A DNA stretch of 64,000 nucleotides from Rhodococcus opacus B4 (GTDB lineage Bacteria; Actinomycetota; Actinomycetes; Mycobacteriales; Mycobacteriaceae): the NCBI RefSeq assembly GCF_000010805.1, contig NC_012520.1, positions 124,001-188,000 of the forward strand. The letters run 5' to 3'. The position numbers were made by a program, and so were the translations under genes. The stretch's first letter is position 1. Every line of letters starts with the position of its first letter. The notes under the pieces are model-generated. The model was not told the DNA's origin, made no database searches, and was given only the letters and a program-made list of their open reading frames with translations. This document shows, piece after piece, positions 46,749-56,164 of this stretch.

Positions 46749-47654
46749 GTGACTTCCACTGTGGACGTACTGGCCTACATTCCGAGTCCGCCTCAAGGTG
46801 TCTGGTATGTCGGACCGGTGGCCCTGCGCGCGTACGCGCTGTTCATCATCGTCGGGATCGTCGTCGCGATCGTGTGGGGTGACCGTCGCTGGGTCGCCCG
46901 CGGCGGCGAGAAGGGCACGGTCCTCGACATCGCCATCTGGGCGGTGCCGTTCGGCCTGATCGGCGGCCGTCTCTACCACGTGATGACCGACTGGCCGACG
47001 TACTTCGGGGAAGGCGGCGACCCCGTCGACGCCCTGAAGGTGTGGCAGGGCGGTCTCGGCATCTGGGGTGCCGTGGCGCTCGGCGGTGTCGGAGCCTGGA
47101 TCGGTTGTCGTCGCCGCGGCATCCCGCTGCCTGCGCTCGGCGATGCGGTCGCGCCCGCGATCCTGCTGGCGCAGGCGATCGGCCGGCTCGGAAACTACTT
47201 CAATCAGGAACTCTACGGTCGCGAGACCGACGTGCCGTGGGGGCTCGAGATCTTCGAGCGGCGCAACGACCTGGGCCAGGTGTCACCGCAGCTGATCGAC
47301 GGGGTGTCCACCGGCGAGGTCGCGTTCGTGGTGCATCCGACGTTCCTGTACGAGGCGCTGTGGAACGTGCTGATCGTCCTCCTGCTCGTGTGGGTCGATC
47401 GCCGCTTCCGTATCGGTCACGGCCGCCTGTTCGCCCTGTACGTGGCCGGGTACTGCGCCGGCCGGTTCGCGGTCGAGTTGATGCGCAGCGACTATGCGAG
47501 CCTCATCGCGGGTATCCGGGTCAATTCGTTCACCTCCGGCCTGGTGTTCGTCGCGGCCCTGGTGTACTTCTTCGCCGCGACGAAGGGCCGTGAGGATCCG
47601 GCGGAGCTGCAGTCGACGCACGGTGATGCTGCGAATACGCGGCAGCCCGAGTAG
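46749..47654 (+). CDS. lgt: Prolipoprotein diacylglyceryl transferase Lgt
   Basis: 301 aa from GTG 46749. Seven-span Lgt with LRAYALFIIVG, the FGLIGGRLYHVMTDW loop and the family signature AQAIGRLGNYFNQELYG, plus VVHPTFLYEALWN and GRFAVELMRSD. It transfers diacylglycerol from phosphatidylglycerol to the lipobox Cys of prelipoproteins at the membrane. It is not next to trp genes as in many actinobacteria, so it may be an additional copy; lipoproteins at 1066 and 54237 are possible clients. The coding sense continues in frame after TAG 47652-47654 (see next entry). Confidence 0.93.
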   Translation: MTSTVDVLAYIPSPPQGVWYVGPVALRAYALFIIVGIVVAIVWGDRRWVARGGEKGTVLDIAIWAVPFGLIGGRLYHVMTDWPTYFGEGGDPVDALKVWQGGLGIWGAVALGGVGAWIGCRRRGIPLPALGDAVAPAILLAQAIGRLGNYFNQELYGRETDVPWGLEIFERRNDLGQVSPQLIDGVSTGEVAFVVHPTFLYEALWNVLIVLLLVWVDRRFRIGHGRLFALYVAGYCAGRFAVELMRSDYASLIAGIRVNSFTSGLVFVAALVYFFAATKGREDPAELQSTHGDAANTRQPE

Positions 47655-47783
47655 GCGGAGCCGACGACCGGCGAGACGCCGAAATCGGAGGAGAAGGCTC
47701 CCGAGGGGGCGTCGGGAGACAAGGCTGTGAGTGCGGACGCCGAGTCCGGAGCGAAGACCGACGGCAGCAAGACAGACGGATGA
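47655..47783 (+). other. In-frame continuation of lgt after an amber codon
   Basis: After TAG the same frame runs AEPTTGETPKSEEKAPEGAS and on to KTDG then TGA (47781-47783), an acidic, Lys/Glu/Ala-rich tail of the kind that ends many actinobacterial Lgt proteins. This suggests a recent nonsense change that shortened the tail without touching the enzyme domain. Confidence 0.6.
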
Positions 47784-48191
47784 CGCGACTGACTGAACCG
47801 GCCGACCGCCGCGCTTACCTTACTGACCTCTGGACCGATAACTCGCAGACCTTGCGGCACTTCGGATACCGCAAGCTCGAGGCATCAACAGGGCGACAGC
47901 GACGATTCGCCCATTCTGTCCAGATCGACCGTCTCGGTGTCGTTCGTACGTGTGCTCGGCCTTGCCTTTGCCGATGCTTACCCACGGGACGGTCCGCGAT
48001 TGCACTCCCACCGTGTCCGTCTTGCGCGGTGACGATGACCGTGACCCGCATCGTTCTGTCAACTTGTCAGCGCAGGGGTTCACGTCGGACGGCTCCATCC
48101 GGGCAGAAAGCGAGGCTGTTAGGGCGTGTGGTCAATGCGCGAGTGGGGTCGTCGGCTGACCGACACGGTTTGTAATTGGGTGCCCGAGCAG
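47784..48191. other. Non-coding stretch of about 400 bp between lgt and the histidine kinase
   Basis: Convergent intergenic region (lgt plus, kinase minus). Short frames exist on both strands but none has a recognisable domain or a good ribosome site. Confidence 0.5.
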
Positions 48192-49628
48192 TCAATCGGT
48201 GTATCCGGGCTCCGGCAGTTCGGGCTTTTTCGTGCTGTGCGGGGTCGTGCCTCGGACCGGAAGGTGGACGATGGCGGTGGCGCCGCCGTCGGGGTTGGTG
48301 TCGATGTGCACAGTGCCGTGGTGTGCGGTGACGATCTCGGCGACGATGGCCAGGCCCAGTCCGGAGCCTCCGCTGCCGCGGGCGCGGTCGCGTTGCAGGC
48401 GGAAGAATCGCTCGAATACCCGGTCTCTTTCGGTCTCGGGTATTCCGGGGCCGTCGTCGGAGACCTCGATTCGGGCGGTCACACTATCGGATGACACCCG
48501 CACACGGACGGTGGTGGTCGCGTAGCGGGCGGCGTTGTCGACGAGGTTGCGCACCACCCGGGAAATCTGGGTGGCATCACCTCGCACCTGGACCGGTTCG
48601 AGGACGCAGGAGAACGTTGCACCGCCCTCGGCGCGTTTGCGGTGCACCTCCGAGGCGACGACGTCGTCGATGTCGACGTCGACGATGCGCAGGGGCAGTC
48701 CGTGCTCGTCGGCTCGTGCGAGGAGCAGCAGGTCGTCGATGAGGTGGTGCATCCTGGCGGCCTCGGGGAGCAGGGTGTGTTCGACGAGCGCGGTGTCGAG
48801 CAGTTCCGGTCGATCGCGTCCGATCTCGAGCGCTGTGGTCACCGTCGAGAGTGGGCTGCGCAGCTCGTGGGAGGCGTCGGCGACAAAGCGGCGTTGCGCG
48901 TGCTGGCCGGATTCGATCCGGGAGAGCATCGCGTTCATGGTTTCGGCCAGGGCGGCGATCTCGTCGTGCTGGGTCGGTACCGGGACGCGTTCGGCGAGAT
49001 CGGAACTCGAGATCGCGGCGACCCGGGTACGGATTTTCTCCACCGACCGCAGCGAACGTCCGATGAGGGCGTAGGTGGCGAGGGCGGCGACGGCCACGAT
49101 GAACGGGGCCCCCAATGCCACCAGAACGGCAACGGTTTTGATGGTGTTCTCGATGTTTTCCACACTGGTCGCGACCACGACGGTGTACCGGCCACCGACC
49201 CCGGTGGTGGTGTACGCACTCACTCGTAACCCGTCGGTGCGGGGGGCGGGCCGCGCGCCATGAACGAGCGCACCCTCGGGCGGTCGCACCGCGGTGACCG
49301 GTTCGGTGGGGCCGGCGGCGGAGGACCGCACCACCCGGCCTTGGGGGTCGATGACCTGCACCAACGTCACCCGTGGGTTGACGGACACGGTGGCGGCGTC
49401 GAGTTCGTCCGGGGTATCGAGCCGCAGCTGGGCACTGACTTCCTGGATCCGGGCGGCGGCAGCATCGTCGGATGCCGAGATCATCGACCGGTACAGCACC
49501 AGCGTCAGCGCGATCGCAGCGAATCCCACGGCAACGGCCACGACGACGCCGGCGATGATCGCGGATCGGATGCGCAGCCCCCACCTCCGCGGATGCAGCA
49601 GGGGCCAGATCCCGTCCATGGGCTCCAT
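48192..49628 (-). CDS. Sensor histidine kinase
   Basis: 478 aa. Span 1 (AIIAGVVVAVAVGFAAIALT), an extracytoplasmic sensor part of about 120 aa, span 2 (VLVALGAPFIVAVAALATYA), HAMP (LRSVEKIRTRVAAISSSDLA), HisKA with phospho-His in FVADASHELRSPL, and HATPase with N-box NLVDNAARYA, G1 DDGPGIPETERDRVFERFF and G2 GSGGSGLGLAI. The OmpR-type regulator at 56165 is the likely partner. Between the two lies the FtsX/ABC/lipoprotein operon on the kinase strand, a plausible target and signal source. Confidence 0.93.
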   Translation of the reverse strand: MEPMDGIWPLLHPRRWGLRIRSAIIAGVVVAVAVGFAAIALTLVLYRSMISASDDAAAARIQEVSAQLRLDTPDELDAATVSVNPRVTLVQVIDPQGRVVRSSAAGPTEPVTAVRPPEGALVHGARPAPRTDGLRVSAYTTTGVGGRYTVVVATSVENIENTIKTVAVLVALGAPFIVAVAALATYALIGRSLRSVEKIRTRVAAISSSDLAERVPVPTQHDEIAALAETMNAMLSRIESGQHAQRRFVADASHELRSPLSTVTTALEIGRDRPELLDTALVEHTLLPEAARMHHLIDDLLLLARADEHGLPLRIVDVDIDDVVASEVHRKRAEGGATFSCVLEPVQVRGDATQISRVVRNLVDNAARYATTTVRVRVSSDSVTARIEVSDDGPGIPETERDRVFERFFRLQRDRARGSGGSGLGLAIVAEIVTAHHGTVHIDTNPDGGATAIVHLPVRGTTPHSTKKPELPEPGYTD

Positions 49629-49689
49629 CTTCGATCATCGCGGTGTCGGCCGTGGGCGGGCGGGAAGATCCGCCCGCCCACGGCGGGTT

Positions 49690-50016
49690 CTACCGGCCGG
49701 GGGTGTGCATCCCGGGGGCATCGGGTACCTCCGGGCCGGTCTGATCGCCCTGCTGAATGTTGTCGTTGTCGACGGCGCCGGGGGTATCGCATTCCGGTGT
49801 ATCGGGTACCTCCGGGCCGGTCTGATCTCCTTCCTGAATGTTGTCGTTGTCGACCGTTCCGCAGGCGTCGGGGACGTCACCGGGTTCCGGCGTGTCCACC
49901 ACCGACGGCGGATTCGGCGGCGGCTGGGCGGTGTTGGCCGCGGCGATGCCTCCGCCGATCGCGGCGGCGGCGGAGACCGCCGCGGCCGTCGCGATGAGTT
50001 TGCCCTTGAGGTTCAT
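49690..50016 (-). CDS. Small secreted protein with a duplicated Asp/Asn-rich repeat
   Basis: 108 aa with a signal peptide (KGKLIATAAAVSAAAAIGGG, cleavage near AAAN). The mature part is Pro/Asp-rich and contains two copies of VDNDNIQxGDQTGPEVPD about 32 residues apart, each followed or preceded by Cys or Pro. The DNA of the two repeats is nearly identical (around 49735 and 49810), so they arose by recent duplication. Acidic D-N-D-N repeats suggest a Ca2+-type metal site, which is inference. It lies between the FtsX permease and the kinase on the same strand. Confidence 0.72.
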   Translation of the reverse strand: MNLKGKLIATAAAVSAAAAIGGGIAAANTAQPPPNPPSVVDTPEPGDVPDACGTVDNDNIQEGDQTGPEVPDTPECDTPGAVDNDNIQQGDQTGPEVPDAPGMHTPGR

Positions 50017-50137
50017 GGTGTCGTCCTTCCCGTACTTTCAGCCGATCTGACTGTTACGACCAGGCTGCCCAACCGGTGCTGAGAGGTCGCTGTGGGTGGC
50101 TGAGAGACCGCCGAGAGGCGCATCCGAACGCCGTTTC

Positions 50138-52797
50138 TCAGAGCTCGCGTAGCACGGTCAGCGGTGAGCGGCGCGCGATGCGACTGGTGGTGGTGGCCAC
50201 GACCGCGGTCACGACGACGACCGTGGCGGTGACCGCGCCCAGATACCCCCATGGGACGGTGAGGGATTCGGGGGGTGGGTCGAAGACGCCGGTGAGTATC
50301 TTCACCAGCATCTGCGACAACACCGCGCCGAGCAGCCCACCGGCGGCCAGCCCGCCGACGACCAGGACGGCCGCTTCGGCGACCACGAACGCGCGCAGGT
50401 GCCGGGGTTGGGCGCCCAGGGCGCTCGCGATGGCGAAACCCCGTCGCCGCTCCGCCAACCCCAGCGCGAGCACCAGCGCCCCGGCGGCGGCCGCTACGAC
50501 GACACCGTAGCCGAGTTCGATGCGGGTCAGACCGGCGAGATTCACGGAGGTCAGGCTCGAGCCCACCGTGGCGCGGGTGGTGGTGATGTCGGTGACCGTC
50601 GCGCTCGTGCCGACCACGGCGCGGATGCGGTCGGCGACCGCGGTGGTCTCCCGCCCGGCGGTGTCGACGAGGAACGCGCCCACACTGTTATTTCCGGTCT
50701 GCTGGGCGATGTAATCGCCGTTGGCGACGAAGAAGCTGTCCTTGGGTGCGGTGGGGAATTCGGTGACCACTCCGACGTAGAGGAACGGCACCGGGACCAG
50801 CTGGTGGGTGCGGCTGTCGGGCAGGCGCAGGTTGAGCGTGTCACCCGGGGCGAGTTGGAAATCCTTGACCGTTTCGGCGCTGACCAGGACGGAGTCCGGG
50901 TGCACGGCAAGCTGATTCATCAGCTCGGCCGCGGTGCCGCCCTGAAAGTAGCTGTTCTGCAACGCGGTGACCGTGGTGATCGTGCTCGGGTTCACCCCGT
51001 AGAGGTCCTGGAGGTCGGCGCCGATGTAGGCGAAGCGGTGCTGGATCGGTTCGACCGCGCGGACACCGGGCACCGCCGAGAGGGCGGTCGCCGCGTCCGG
51101 CGGCACCGGGTTCCCGGGTGATTCGGTCACGGTGACGTCGGCCCCGTTGGTCAGGTGTGCGTCCACCTCGGCCTGGGCGCGGTAGGTGGCGTTGAAGGTG
51201 GCGGTGGAGATCGCGAAGGCCAGCGCGAGCGCCAGCAGCACGATGCCGCGGGCCAGGGAATGTCGCTGCCGCGAGATCGAGTTCGCGACGGTCGGCGCCA
51301 AGGGTCCGGCCAGCGGCCGCAGCGCGGTACCGACGATCCGTCGGCCACCGCCGAGGATCAGATCGGCCAGCCGCCAGATCAGCAGGGCGGCGCCGACCCA
51401 CAGCAGGGCGGGGGCGGTGAACGCCCAGTACGACACGGAGATCGTGGGCACCCCCTCGGGGGCGAGGACGAGTTGGTAGTTGTTGCGGCTGGTCGACCAG
51501 AACAGCACACCCGCGGCGGCGAGGAGTCCGATGTCCAGCCCGGCGCGGGCCCAGCGCGGGCTGCGCCCGGCGGTCAATGTGGCGCGTCCCGCGGTGACGG
51601 TGAGGGCGCGCAGATCCCGCCGCGCCGGCATGAGGATCGCGGCGGCGGCGACCGCCAGTCCGGTGGCCACCGCCGCACCCGACCAGGCGAGCGCTGAGGT
51701 GGCGGTGGCACCGAACCGCGCCGAACCGAACAGCATCACGCCGACCGCCGCGGCGGCGGCCAGACCTACCGCGCTGCCCCCGACCCCGACGGTGACCGCC
51801 TCGACGGCGGCCAGGCGCAGAAGTTGCCTGCGCGAGGCCCCGCGGGCGCGCAGCAACGCCTGCTCCTGGCGGCGTCGCCCCCGCCCGGCGTCGACGACCC
51901 GGCGGTGAACAGGCCGGCGAGGATCGCGGCGGGCAGGCCGAGGAACAGAAACAGCACCTGCGCGTAGGCGGCATCGGACCGTGCGGCGCCCAGGCTCGCC
52001 CCGAGGTTGTCCCCGACCAGGGCGCCGCCGACGCTGCGGGCCTCGAGATTGTGCGCCGCCGCGGTCACCTCCCGATAGGCGGAGGCCGGATCCGCGGGCA
52101 GGGCGTGGTCGAGGACGGCATGGATCTGGGTGCCCACCAGGTCCGGCCGCAGAGCAGCAAGCGGATCGAACAGGACGTGCCACCGCGCCTGGTCGAGCAG
52201 GAGCACGTTATCGGGCGGGGCGACCGGTTGCGCGCCGGGCGGGGCGCCGACCTTCTGAAACAGCGAGTCGGCCTGCGGCAGATCGACCACGCCGTCGACC
52301 ACCACCGGGACCGTCGGCAGCCCGGCCCGACCCACCTCGACGGTATCTCCCGGTTTCACGTGCAGATTCGCCGCCGTCTGCTGCGCCACCAGCACCCCGC
52401 CGCCCGCCCCGGCCAGGGTGCGCACCGCCCCGGGGAAGTCGGTGCGGTACCCCTCGGGCAGGCCCAGGACCATGCCCGGTCCGGTGGTTTGGGTGCTTCC
52501 GCCGCCGGTCGCGGTGAACCCGTTGGTTTGGGCGAATCCGACCGGGACCGCGGCGGTGACCCCACTGGTGGCGCGGACCAGGTCGAGCACCGCGCTCGGG
52601 GTGGTGGCCGACCGGACCTCGACCTGCCAGTCGACGGCGACGGTGCCGGCGGCGCGGACGGTCATCGAACCCTGCGCGGTGGTGAGGAAGATCCCGATGC
52701 CGGCCAGCAGGGCGACCGCCGCCCCGATCCCGCCCACCGTCGCGGCCAACCGGGCGCGCCGCCGCCGCAGCAGACCCCGAACCCAGATCCCGATCAT
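50138..52797 (-). CDS. FtsX-type ABC transporter permease (single frameshift near 51890)
   Basis: About 886 aa if one frame change is allowed. N-terminal half (from ATG 52797): RARLAATVGGIGAAVALLAG span, a large extracytoplasmic MacB-PCD-like domain (GMVLGLPEGYRTDFPGAV), then AQVLFLFLGLPAAILAGLFT. The frame shifts by one base at 51885-51905, and the rest continues with RQEQALLRARGASRRQLLRL (the conserved FtsX loop), several spans, a second extracytoplasmic domain and the closing LGAQPRHLRAFVVAEAAVLV. Such permeases move lipoproteins, peptides or lipids or transmit envelope signals. The start overlaps the ATPase stop by 4 bp. Confidence 0.85.
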
Positions 52798-53552
52798 CTC
52801 GCGCCCCCGCCGGTCTCTGGTGGCCCGAGGCCCGGTGGTTCGGTCCCGGACCGCGCACCGGTGTCGAGTCGCCCGTCCCGCATCGTCCACCGCCCGGTGA
52901 GTAGGCCCGCGACAACCGGGTCGTGGGTGGAGACGAGTACCGCGGCATCAATGGCCTCGGCGGTGTCGAGGAGCACCGAGAGGGTGGTGCGTGCGGTGTC
53001 GTGGTCGAGTTGCCCGGTCGGTTCGTCGGCGAGGATCAGGGCGGGGCGGGCGGCGAGCACCCGCGCGATCGCCACCCGCTGCGCCTGCCCGCCGGACAGC
53101 TCGTCCGGCACCTTGTCGGCCAAATCCCCGATCGACAGCACCTCGAGCGCGCGGCGGGCACGGGCCCTCGCCCGGTCCGCCGACTGCCCGGCGAACAGCA
53201 ACGGCAACGCCACATTCTCGATCACATTCAAGGCAGGCAGCAGGCTCGGGCCCTGAAACACCACGCCCACCGAAGCGGCCCGGCCACGGCGCAGGTCGGG
53301 CAGCGCCGGCCATCGCAGGCTGCCGGTGGTGGGGGTGTCGAGTCCGGCGATCAGATGCAGCAGCGTGGTCTTTCCCGATCCGGAGGGCCCCATCAACGCG
53401 ATGCGTGCGGATCCGGGCAGCTCGAAGCTCGCCTCCCGAAGGGCGATCACCGCGTTCGGGCCGGCGCCGTAGGTTCGGCCGAGGGCGGTGCCCTCGACCA
53501 CCACCCGCGGCGCGGGGGCTTCTCCCGCAGCGCGGGTGCCGTTGCCGGTCAT
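52794..53552 (-). CDS. ABC transporter ATP-binding protein (LolD/MacB type)
   Basis: 252 aa. Walker A MGPSGSGKTTLLHLIAGLD, Q-loop VVFQGPSLLPALNV, signature ELSGGQAQRVAIAR, Walker B LILADEPTGQLD and H-loop VLVSTHDP. It powers the FtsX permease encoded immediately downstream (ATGA overlap) and overlaps the next ATPase upstream by 4 bp as well. Two different ATPases with one permease suggest either a heteromeric motor or an additional, separated permease. Confidence 0.93.
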   Translation of the reverse strand: MTGNGTRAAGEAPAPRVVVEGTALGRTYGAGPNAVIALREASFELPGSARIALMGPSGSGKTTLLHLIAGLDTPTTGSLRWPALPDLRRGRAASVGVVFQGPSLLPALNVIENVALPLLFAGQSADRARARARRALEVLSIGDLADKVPDELSGGQAQRVAIARVLAARPALILADEPTGQLDHDTARTTLSVLLDTAEAIDAAVLVSTHDPVVAGLLTGRWTMRDGRLDTGARSGTEPPGLGPPETGGGAR

Positions 53553-54232
53553 CGGCGCACCCGCCCGTCCTCGAGGGTGATCACCCGGGCCGCCGCGACC
53601 GCCACCGCCGGGCTGTGGCTGGCCACGACGATCGCGGTGCCGCCCTCCGCGGCGGCGGCGAGCAGGTCGAGCACCCCCGACTCGGTGACACTGTCGAGTT
53701 CTCCGGTGGGCTCGTCCGCGATGAGGACGGTCGGCTCGTTGGCCAGGGCGATCGCGAGTCCGGCGCGGGCCAGCTCGCCCCCGGAGAGCTGGCTCGGGTA
53801 GGCGGGGGCGCGGTGGCCCACTGCCAGCGAATCCAGCAGTGCCGCTCCGCTGGTGCGGGTCCGCCGGCGGGCGAGGCCCCGCACGAGAGTCAGGTTCTCG
53901 GCCACCGTGAGGTGTTCGAGCAGGTTCGCGTTCTGGAACAGCATGCCGACGTGCCGGGCCCGGATGCGGGCCCGGACCGGTTCGGGCTGGTGACTGATGC
54001 GGCGGCCGTCGATGTGCACACTGCCGCCGTCCGGGTCGTCCATCCCGGCCAGGCAGGCGAGCAAGGTGGATTTTCCGGATCCGGACGGGCCCACGACCGC
54101 CACGAACTCGCCGCGACCCACGGTGAGGGAGACTCCCTGCAGGGCAAGGGTTTCCTCCTCACCGGCGCGATAGAACCGATACAGCGTCCGCGCCCGTAGG
54201 GCGGGCGGCCCGGACGGCGACCCGGTGCTCAT
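53549..54232 (-). CDS. ABC transporter ATP-binding protein
   Basis: 227 aa from ATG 54232 (an ATG 17 codons upstream would overlap the lipoprotein gene). Walker A VGPSGSGKSTLLACLAGMD, Q-loop MLFQNANLLEHLTV, signature QLSGGELARAGLAIAL, Walker B VLIADEPTGELD and H-loop VVASHSP. It starts 4 bp after the lipoprotein stop and overlaps the second ATPase, confirming one operon. Confidence 0.92.
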   Translation of the reverse strand: MSTGSPSGPPALRARTLYRFYRAGEEETLALQGVSLTVGRGEFVAVVGPSGSGKSTLLACLAGMDDPDGGSVHIDGRRISHQPEPVRARIRARHVGMLFQNANLLEHLTVAENLTLVRGLARRRTRTSGAALLDSLAVGHRAPAYPSQLSGGELARAGLAIALANEPTVLIADEPTGELDSVTESGVLDLLAAAAEGGTAIVVASHSPAVAVAAARVITLEDGRVRR

Positions 54233-54236
54233 CACA

Positions 54237-54854
54237 TCACGGCCATTGCAGCGAATCGGTGATCGTGCGCCACGGGTCGACATTGTCGGTGCCCTGCGGC
54301 CCGGACAAGGTCACAACCACTTCGGTTCCGTTGTGCCAGAACTGATACCGCTCGACCGCTTCGGTGACGGACTTCCCGGTCACCGGGTTCGGCGCCGACG
54401 CCGCCTGATAAGTGATCAGGACGGCCTGGCCGGCCCGCCGTTGGACGGCAGTCACCGTGCCCGCACGGTAGCCGGGGGTGCCCGCCGCGATGCCGGGCAA
54501 CTCCTGGGAGATGACCGACTCGACGGTCGGCGCGGCGGCGCGGTCGCCGGCCTGGACCCGGACGGTGTTGTACTTGTCCGTGAAGACGGTCTCGGTGCCC
54601 GCGGTGCTGCGCGACCAGCCCTCGGGGACGGAGATGGTGAACCGGTCGCCGGCCGGGGTGAACGGCACATACACCTGGTTGTCGGGGATGTCACCGGCCG
54701 GATTGGACTCGGGGGCGGTGGCATTCGGTGCGGTGCTCTGGCCCGGGGAGATGGGTGGCGGATTCTGTGAGCAGCTCACGGTCACCATCACCAACACCAC
54801 GGCCAGGAGACCGGTTCTCAGGGCGGTGCCGGCGCGGTTGCCGATGTGCTTCAT
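54237..54854 (-). CDS. Lipoprotein, first gene of the ABC/FtsX operon
   Basis: 205 aa with a lipoprotein signal: hydrophobic GLLAVVLVMVTVSC with lipobox Cys about residue 28. A Pro/Ser/Asn-rich linker is followed by a globular domain (VYVPFTPAGDRFTISVPEGW; TVRVQAGDRAAAPTVESVIS; VERYQFWHNGTEVVVTLSGP) resembling mycobacterial LpqN/PsbP-like folds. It should be anchored outside the membrane beside the FtsX permease. No established function. Confidence 0.82.
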   Translation of the reverse strand: MKHIGNRAGTALRTGLLAVVLVMVTVSCSQNPPPISPGQSTAPNATAPESNPAGDIPDNQVYVPFTPAGDRFTISVPEGWSRSTAGTETVFTDKYNTVRVQAGDRAAAPTVESVISQELPGIAAGTPGYRAGTVTAVQRRAGQAVLITYQAASAPNPVTGKSVTEAVERYQFWHNGTEVVVTLSGPQGTDNVDPWRTITDSLQWP

Positions 54855-55121
54855 GATGGTCTCCCGAACACCCTCGGAGTACGGGTGCTGTGGTGGCGGT
54901 TGGTGTTGTTGATCGATGCGCGGGGTGCACCGGAAGATGTCGAGACCGCGCGGACCGCTCGATTCGGGATCATCGTGGTGTTGCCTGGTTCTGCGCTGTG
55001 CGGAGAGAGGTCGAGATGCTGTGCGCGGATCACCACGGCGGACCGTGATTGTCGGCCGGCGCGGCGCGCCGCGGAGCCGGATCCGGCGGTCGCTGAGCTG
55101 GTCCTCGATGCTGGCATGCGA

Positions 55122-56063
55122 TCACCCGGTCGATATCGGTCGGTGCTCGTCAGCGACAGGATGTGGCATCGGTGGTGTGTCCGAGGGCCGACCGTCCTCG
55201 ATCCCCGAGATCTGCACGGCTGAAATCGGCACGGCTGGGGCGCCGGTCACCTCTGCGGCCCGCCCGGGTGGGCGGCGGGCCGCGAGGGCGGTGACGGCGC
55301 AGGATCCGGCGGCCACGACCGCGCCCCCGAGCAGGGCTCCACCGAGCACGTCGGTCAGCCAATGCACCCCGAGGTACAGCCTGGTCGCCGCGACCACGAC
55401 CACGACCAACACCGCCAGAGTCCCGGCCAGGGCGCCACGGGCCCGGCCGGGCAGCCCCGCGCCGGTCACGATCAGCAGGGCGCCGGCGAGGGCCACGATG
55501 CCGGTCACATGCCCCGACGGAAACGACCAGTCCGTCTCGGTGACGAGTTGGGAGGCAGTGGGAGGTCGTGAGCGGGCGACGATCATCTTCACGATCGTGC
55601 TGGCCGCCGCGGCGACCGCGACGATACCCACCACCAGCACTCCCGGCTCCCATGATCGCCGGCGCCAGGACACCAGGGCGGCGGTGACCACGGCCACGAG
55701 CGCGACCCCCACCGGGCTGGCCGCGTCGGTGATTACCACCGCCGCCGCGGTTACCCCGGGGGAGCGATGCGCGACGAACCAGTCGAGTGTCGCGGTGTCG
55801 GCGCCGGTCACCCAACCGGAGAGGCGAACCTGGACCGCCAGGAGGGTGAACATCAGCAGCAGCGCCGCGACCCGCACCGCGCCCCACCCACAGACCGTCG
55901 TGACCGTGGAATCGCCGCGGCGCCGATTCCACCGCTCGGCCCCCAGCGCCACCGTATAGGCCAGCACGCCCACCGTGAGCATCCAGATCGCGATCTCGGC
56001 GGTGGCCGCTTCGGTACGAACCTCGTTGATCACCAGGTCAATTGCGTCGCGCATTCCGGGCAT
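55122..56063 (-). CDS. PAP2-family membrane phosphatase
   Basis: 313 aa, about six spans. The three phosphatase motifs are seen: KMIVARSRPP (K-x6-R-P), SFPSGH, and TRLYLGVHWLTDVLGG (R-x5-H-x3-D). It dephosphorylates lipid phosphates such as undecaprenyl pyrophosphate or phosphatidate on the outer side of the membrane. It is divergent from the response regulator at 56165, with about 100 bp between them, so they may share a control region. Confidence 0.9.
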   Translation of the reverse strand: MPGMRDAIDLVINEVRTEAATAEIAIWMLTVGVLAYTVALGAERWNRRRGDSTVTTVCGWGAVRVAALLLMFTLLAVQVRLSGWVTGADTATLDWFVAHRSPGVTAAAVVITDAASPVGVALVAVVTAALVSWRRRSWEPGVLVVGIVAVAAAASTIVKMIVARSRPPTASQLVTETDWSFPSGHVTGIVALAGALLIVTGAGLPGRARGALAGTLAVLVVVVVAATRLYLGVHWLTDVLGGALLGGAVVAAGSCAVTALAARRPPGRAAEVTGAPAVPISAVQISGIEDGRPSDTPPMPHPVADEHRPISTG

Positions 56064-56164
56064 GCTTCCAGTGTCGTGTTCGGCCGCTGTGAGAACACTG
56101 AGAGCGTGCCCTGGTCCGTCCGGAATTGGGCTCTAATGGAAGAAACACCCGAGGACGGTGCGCG

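Noticed and set aside
49260..50510. Long plus-strand frames opposite the kinase and FtsX genes
   Set aside because: They are antisense shadows of real high-GC genes, with Arg/Gly/Pro-rich content and no domains.
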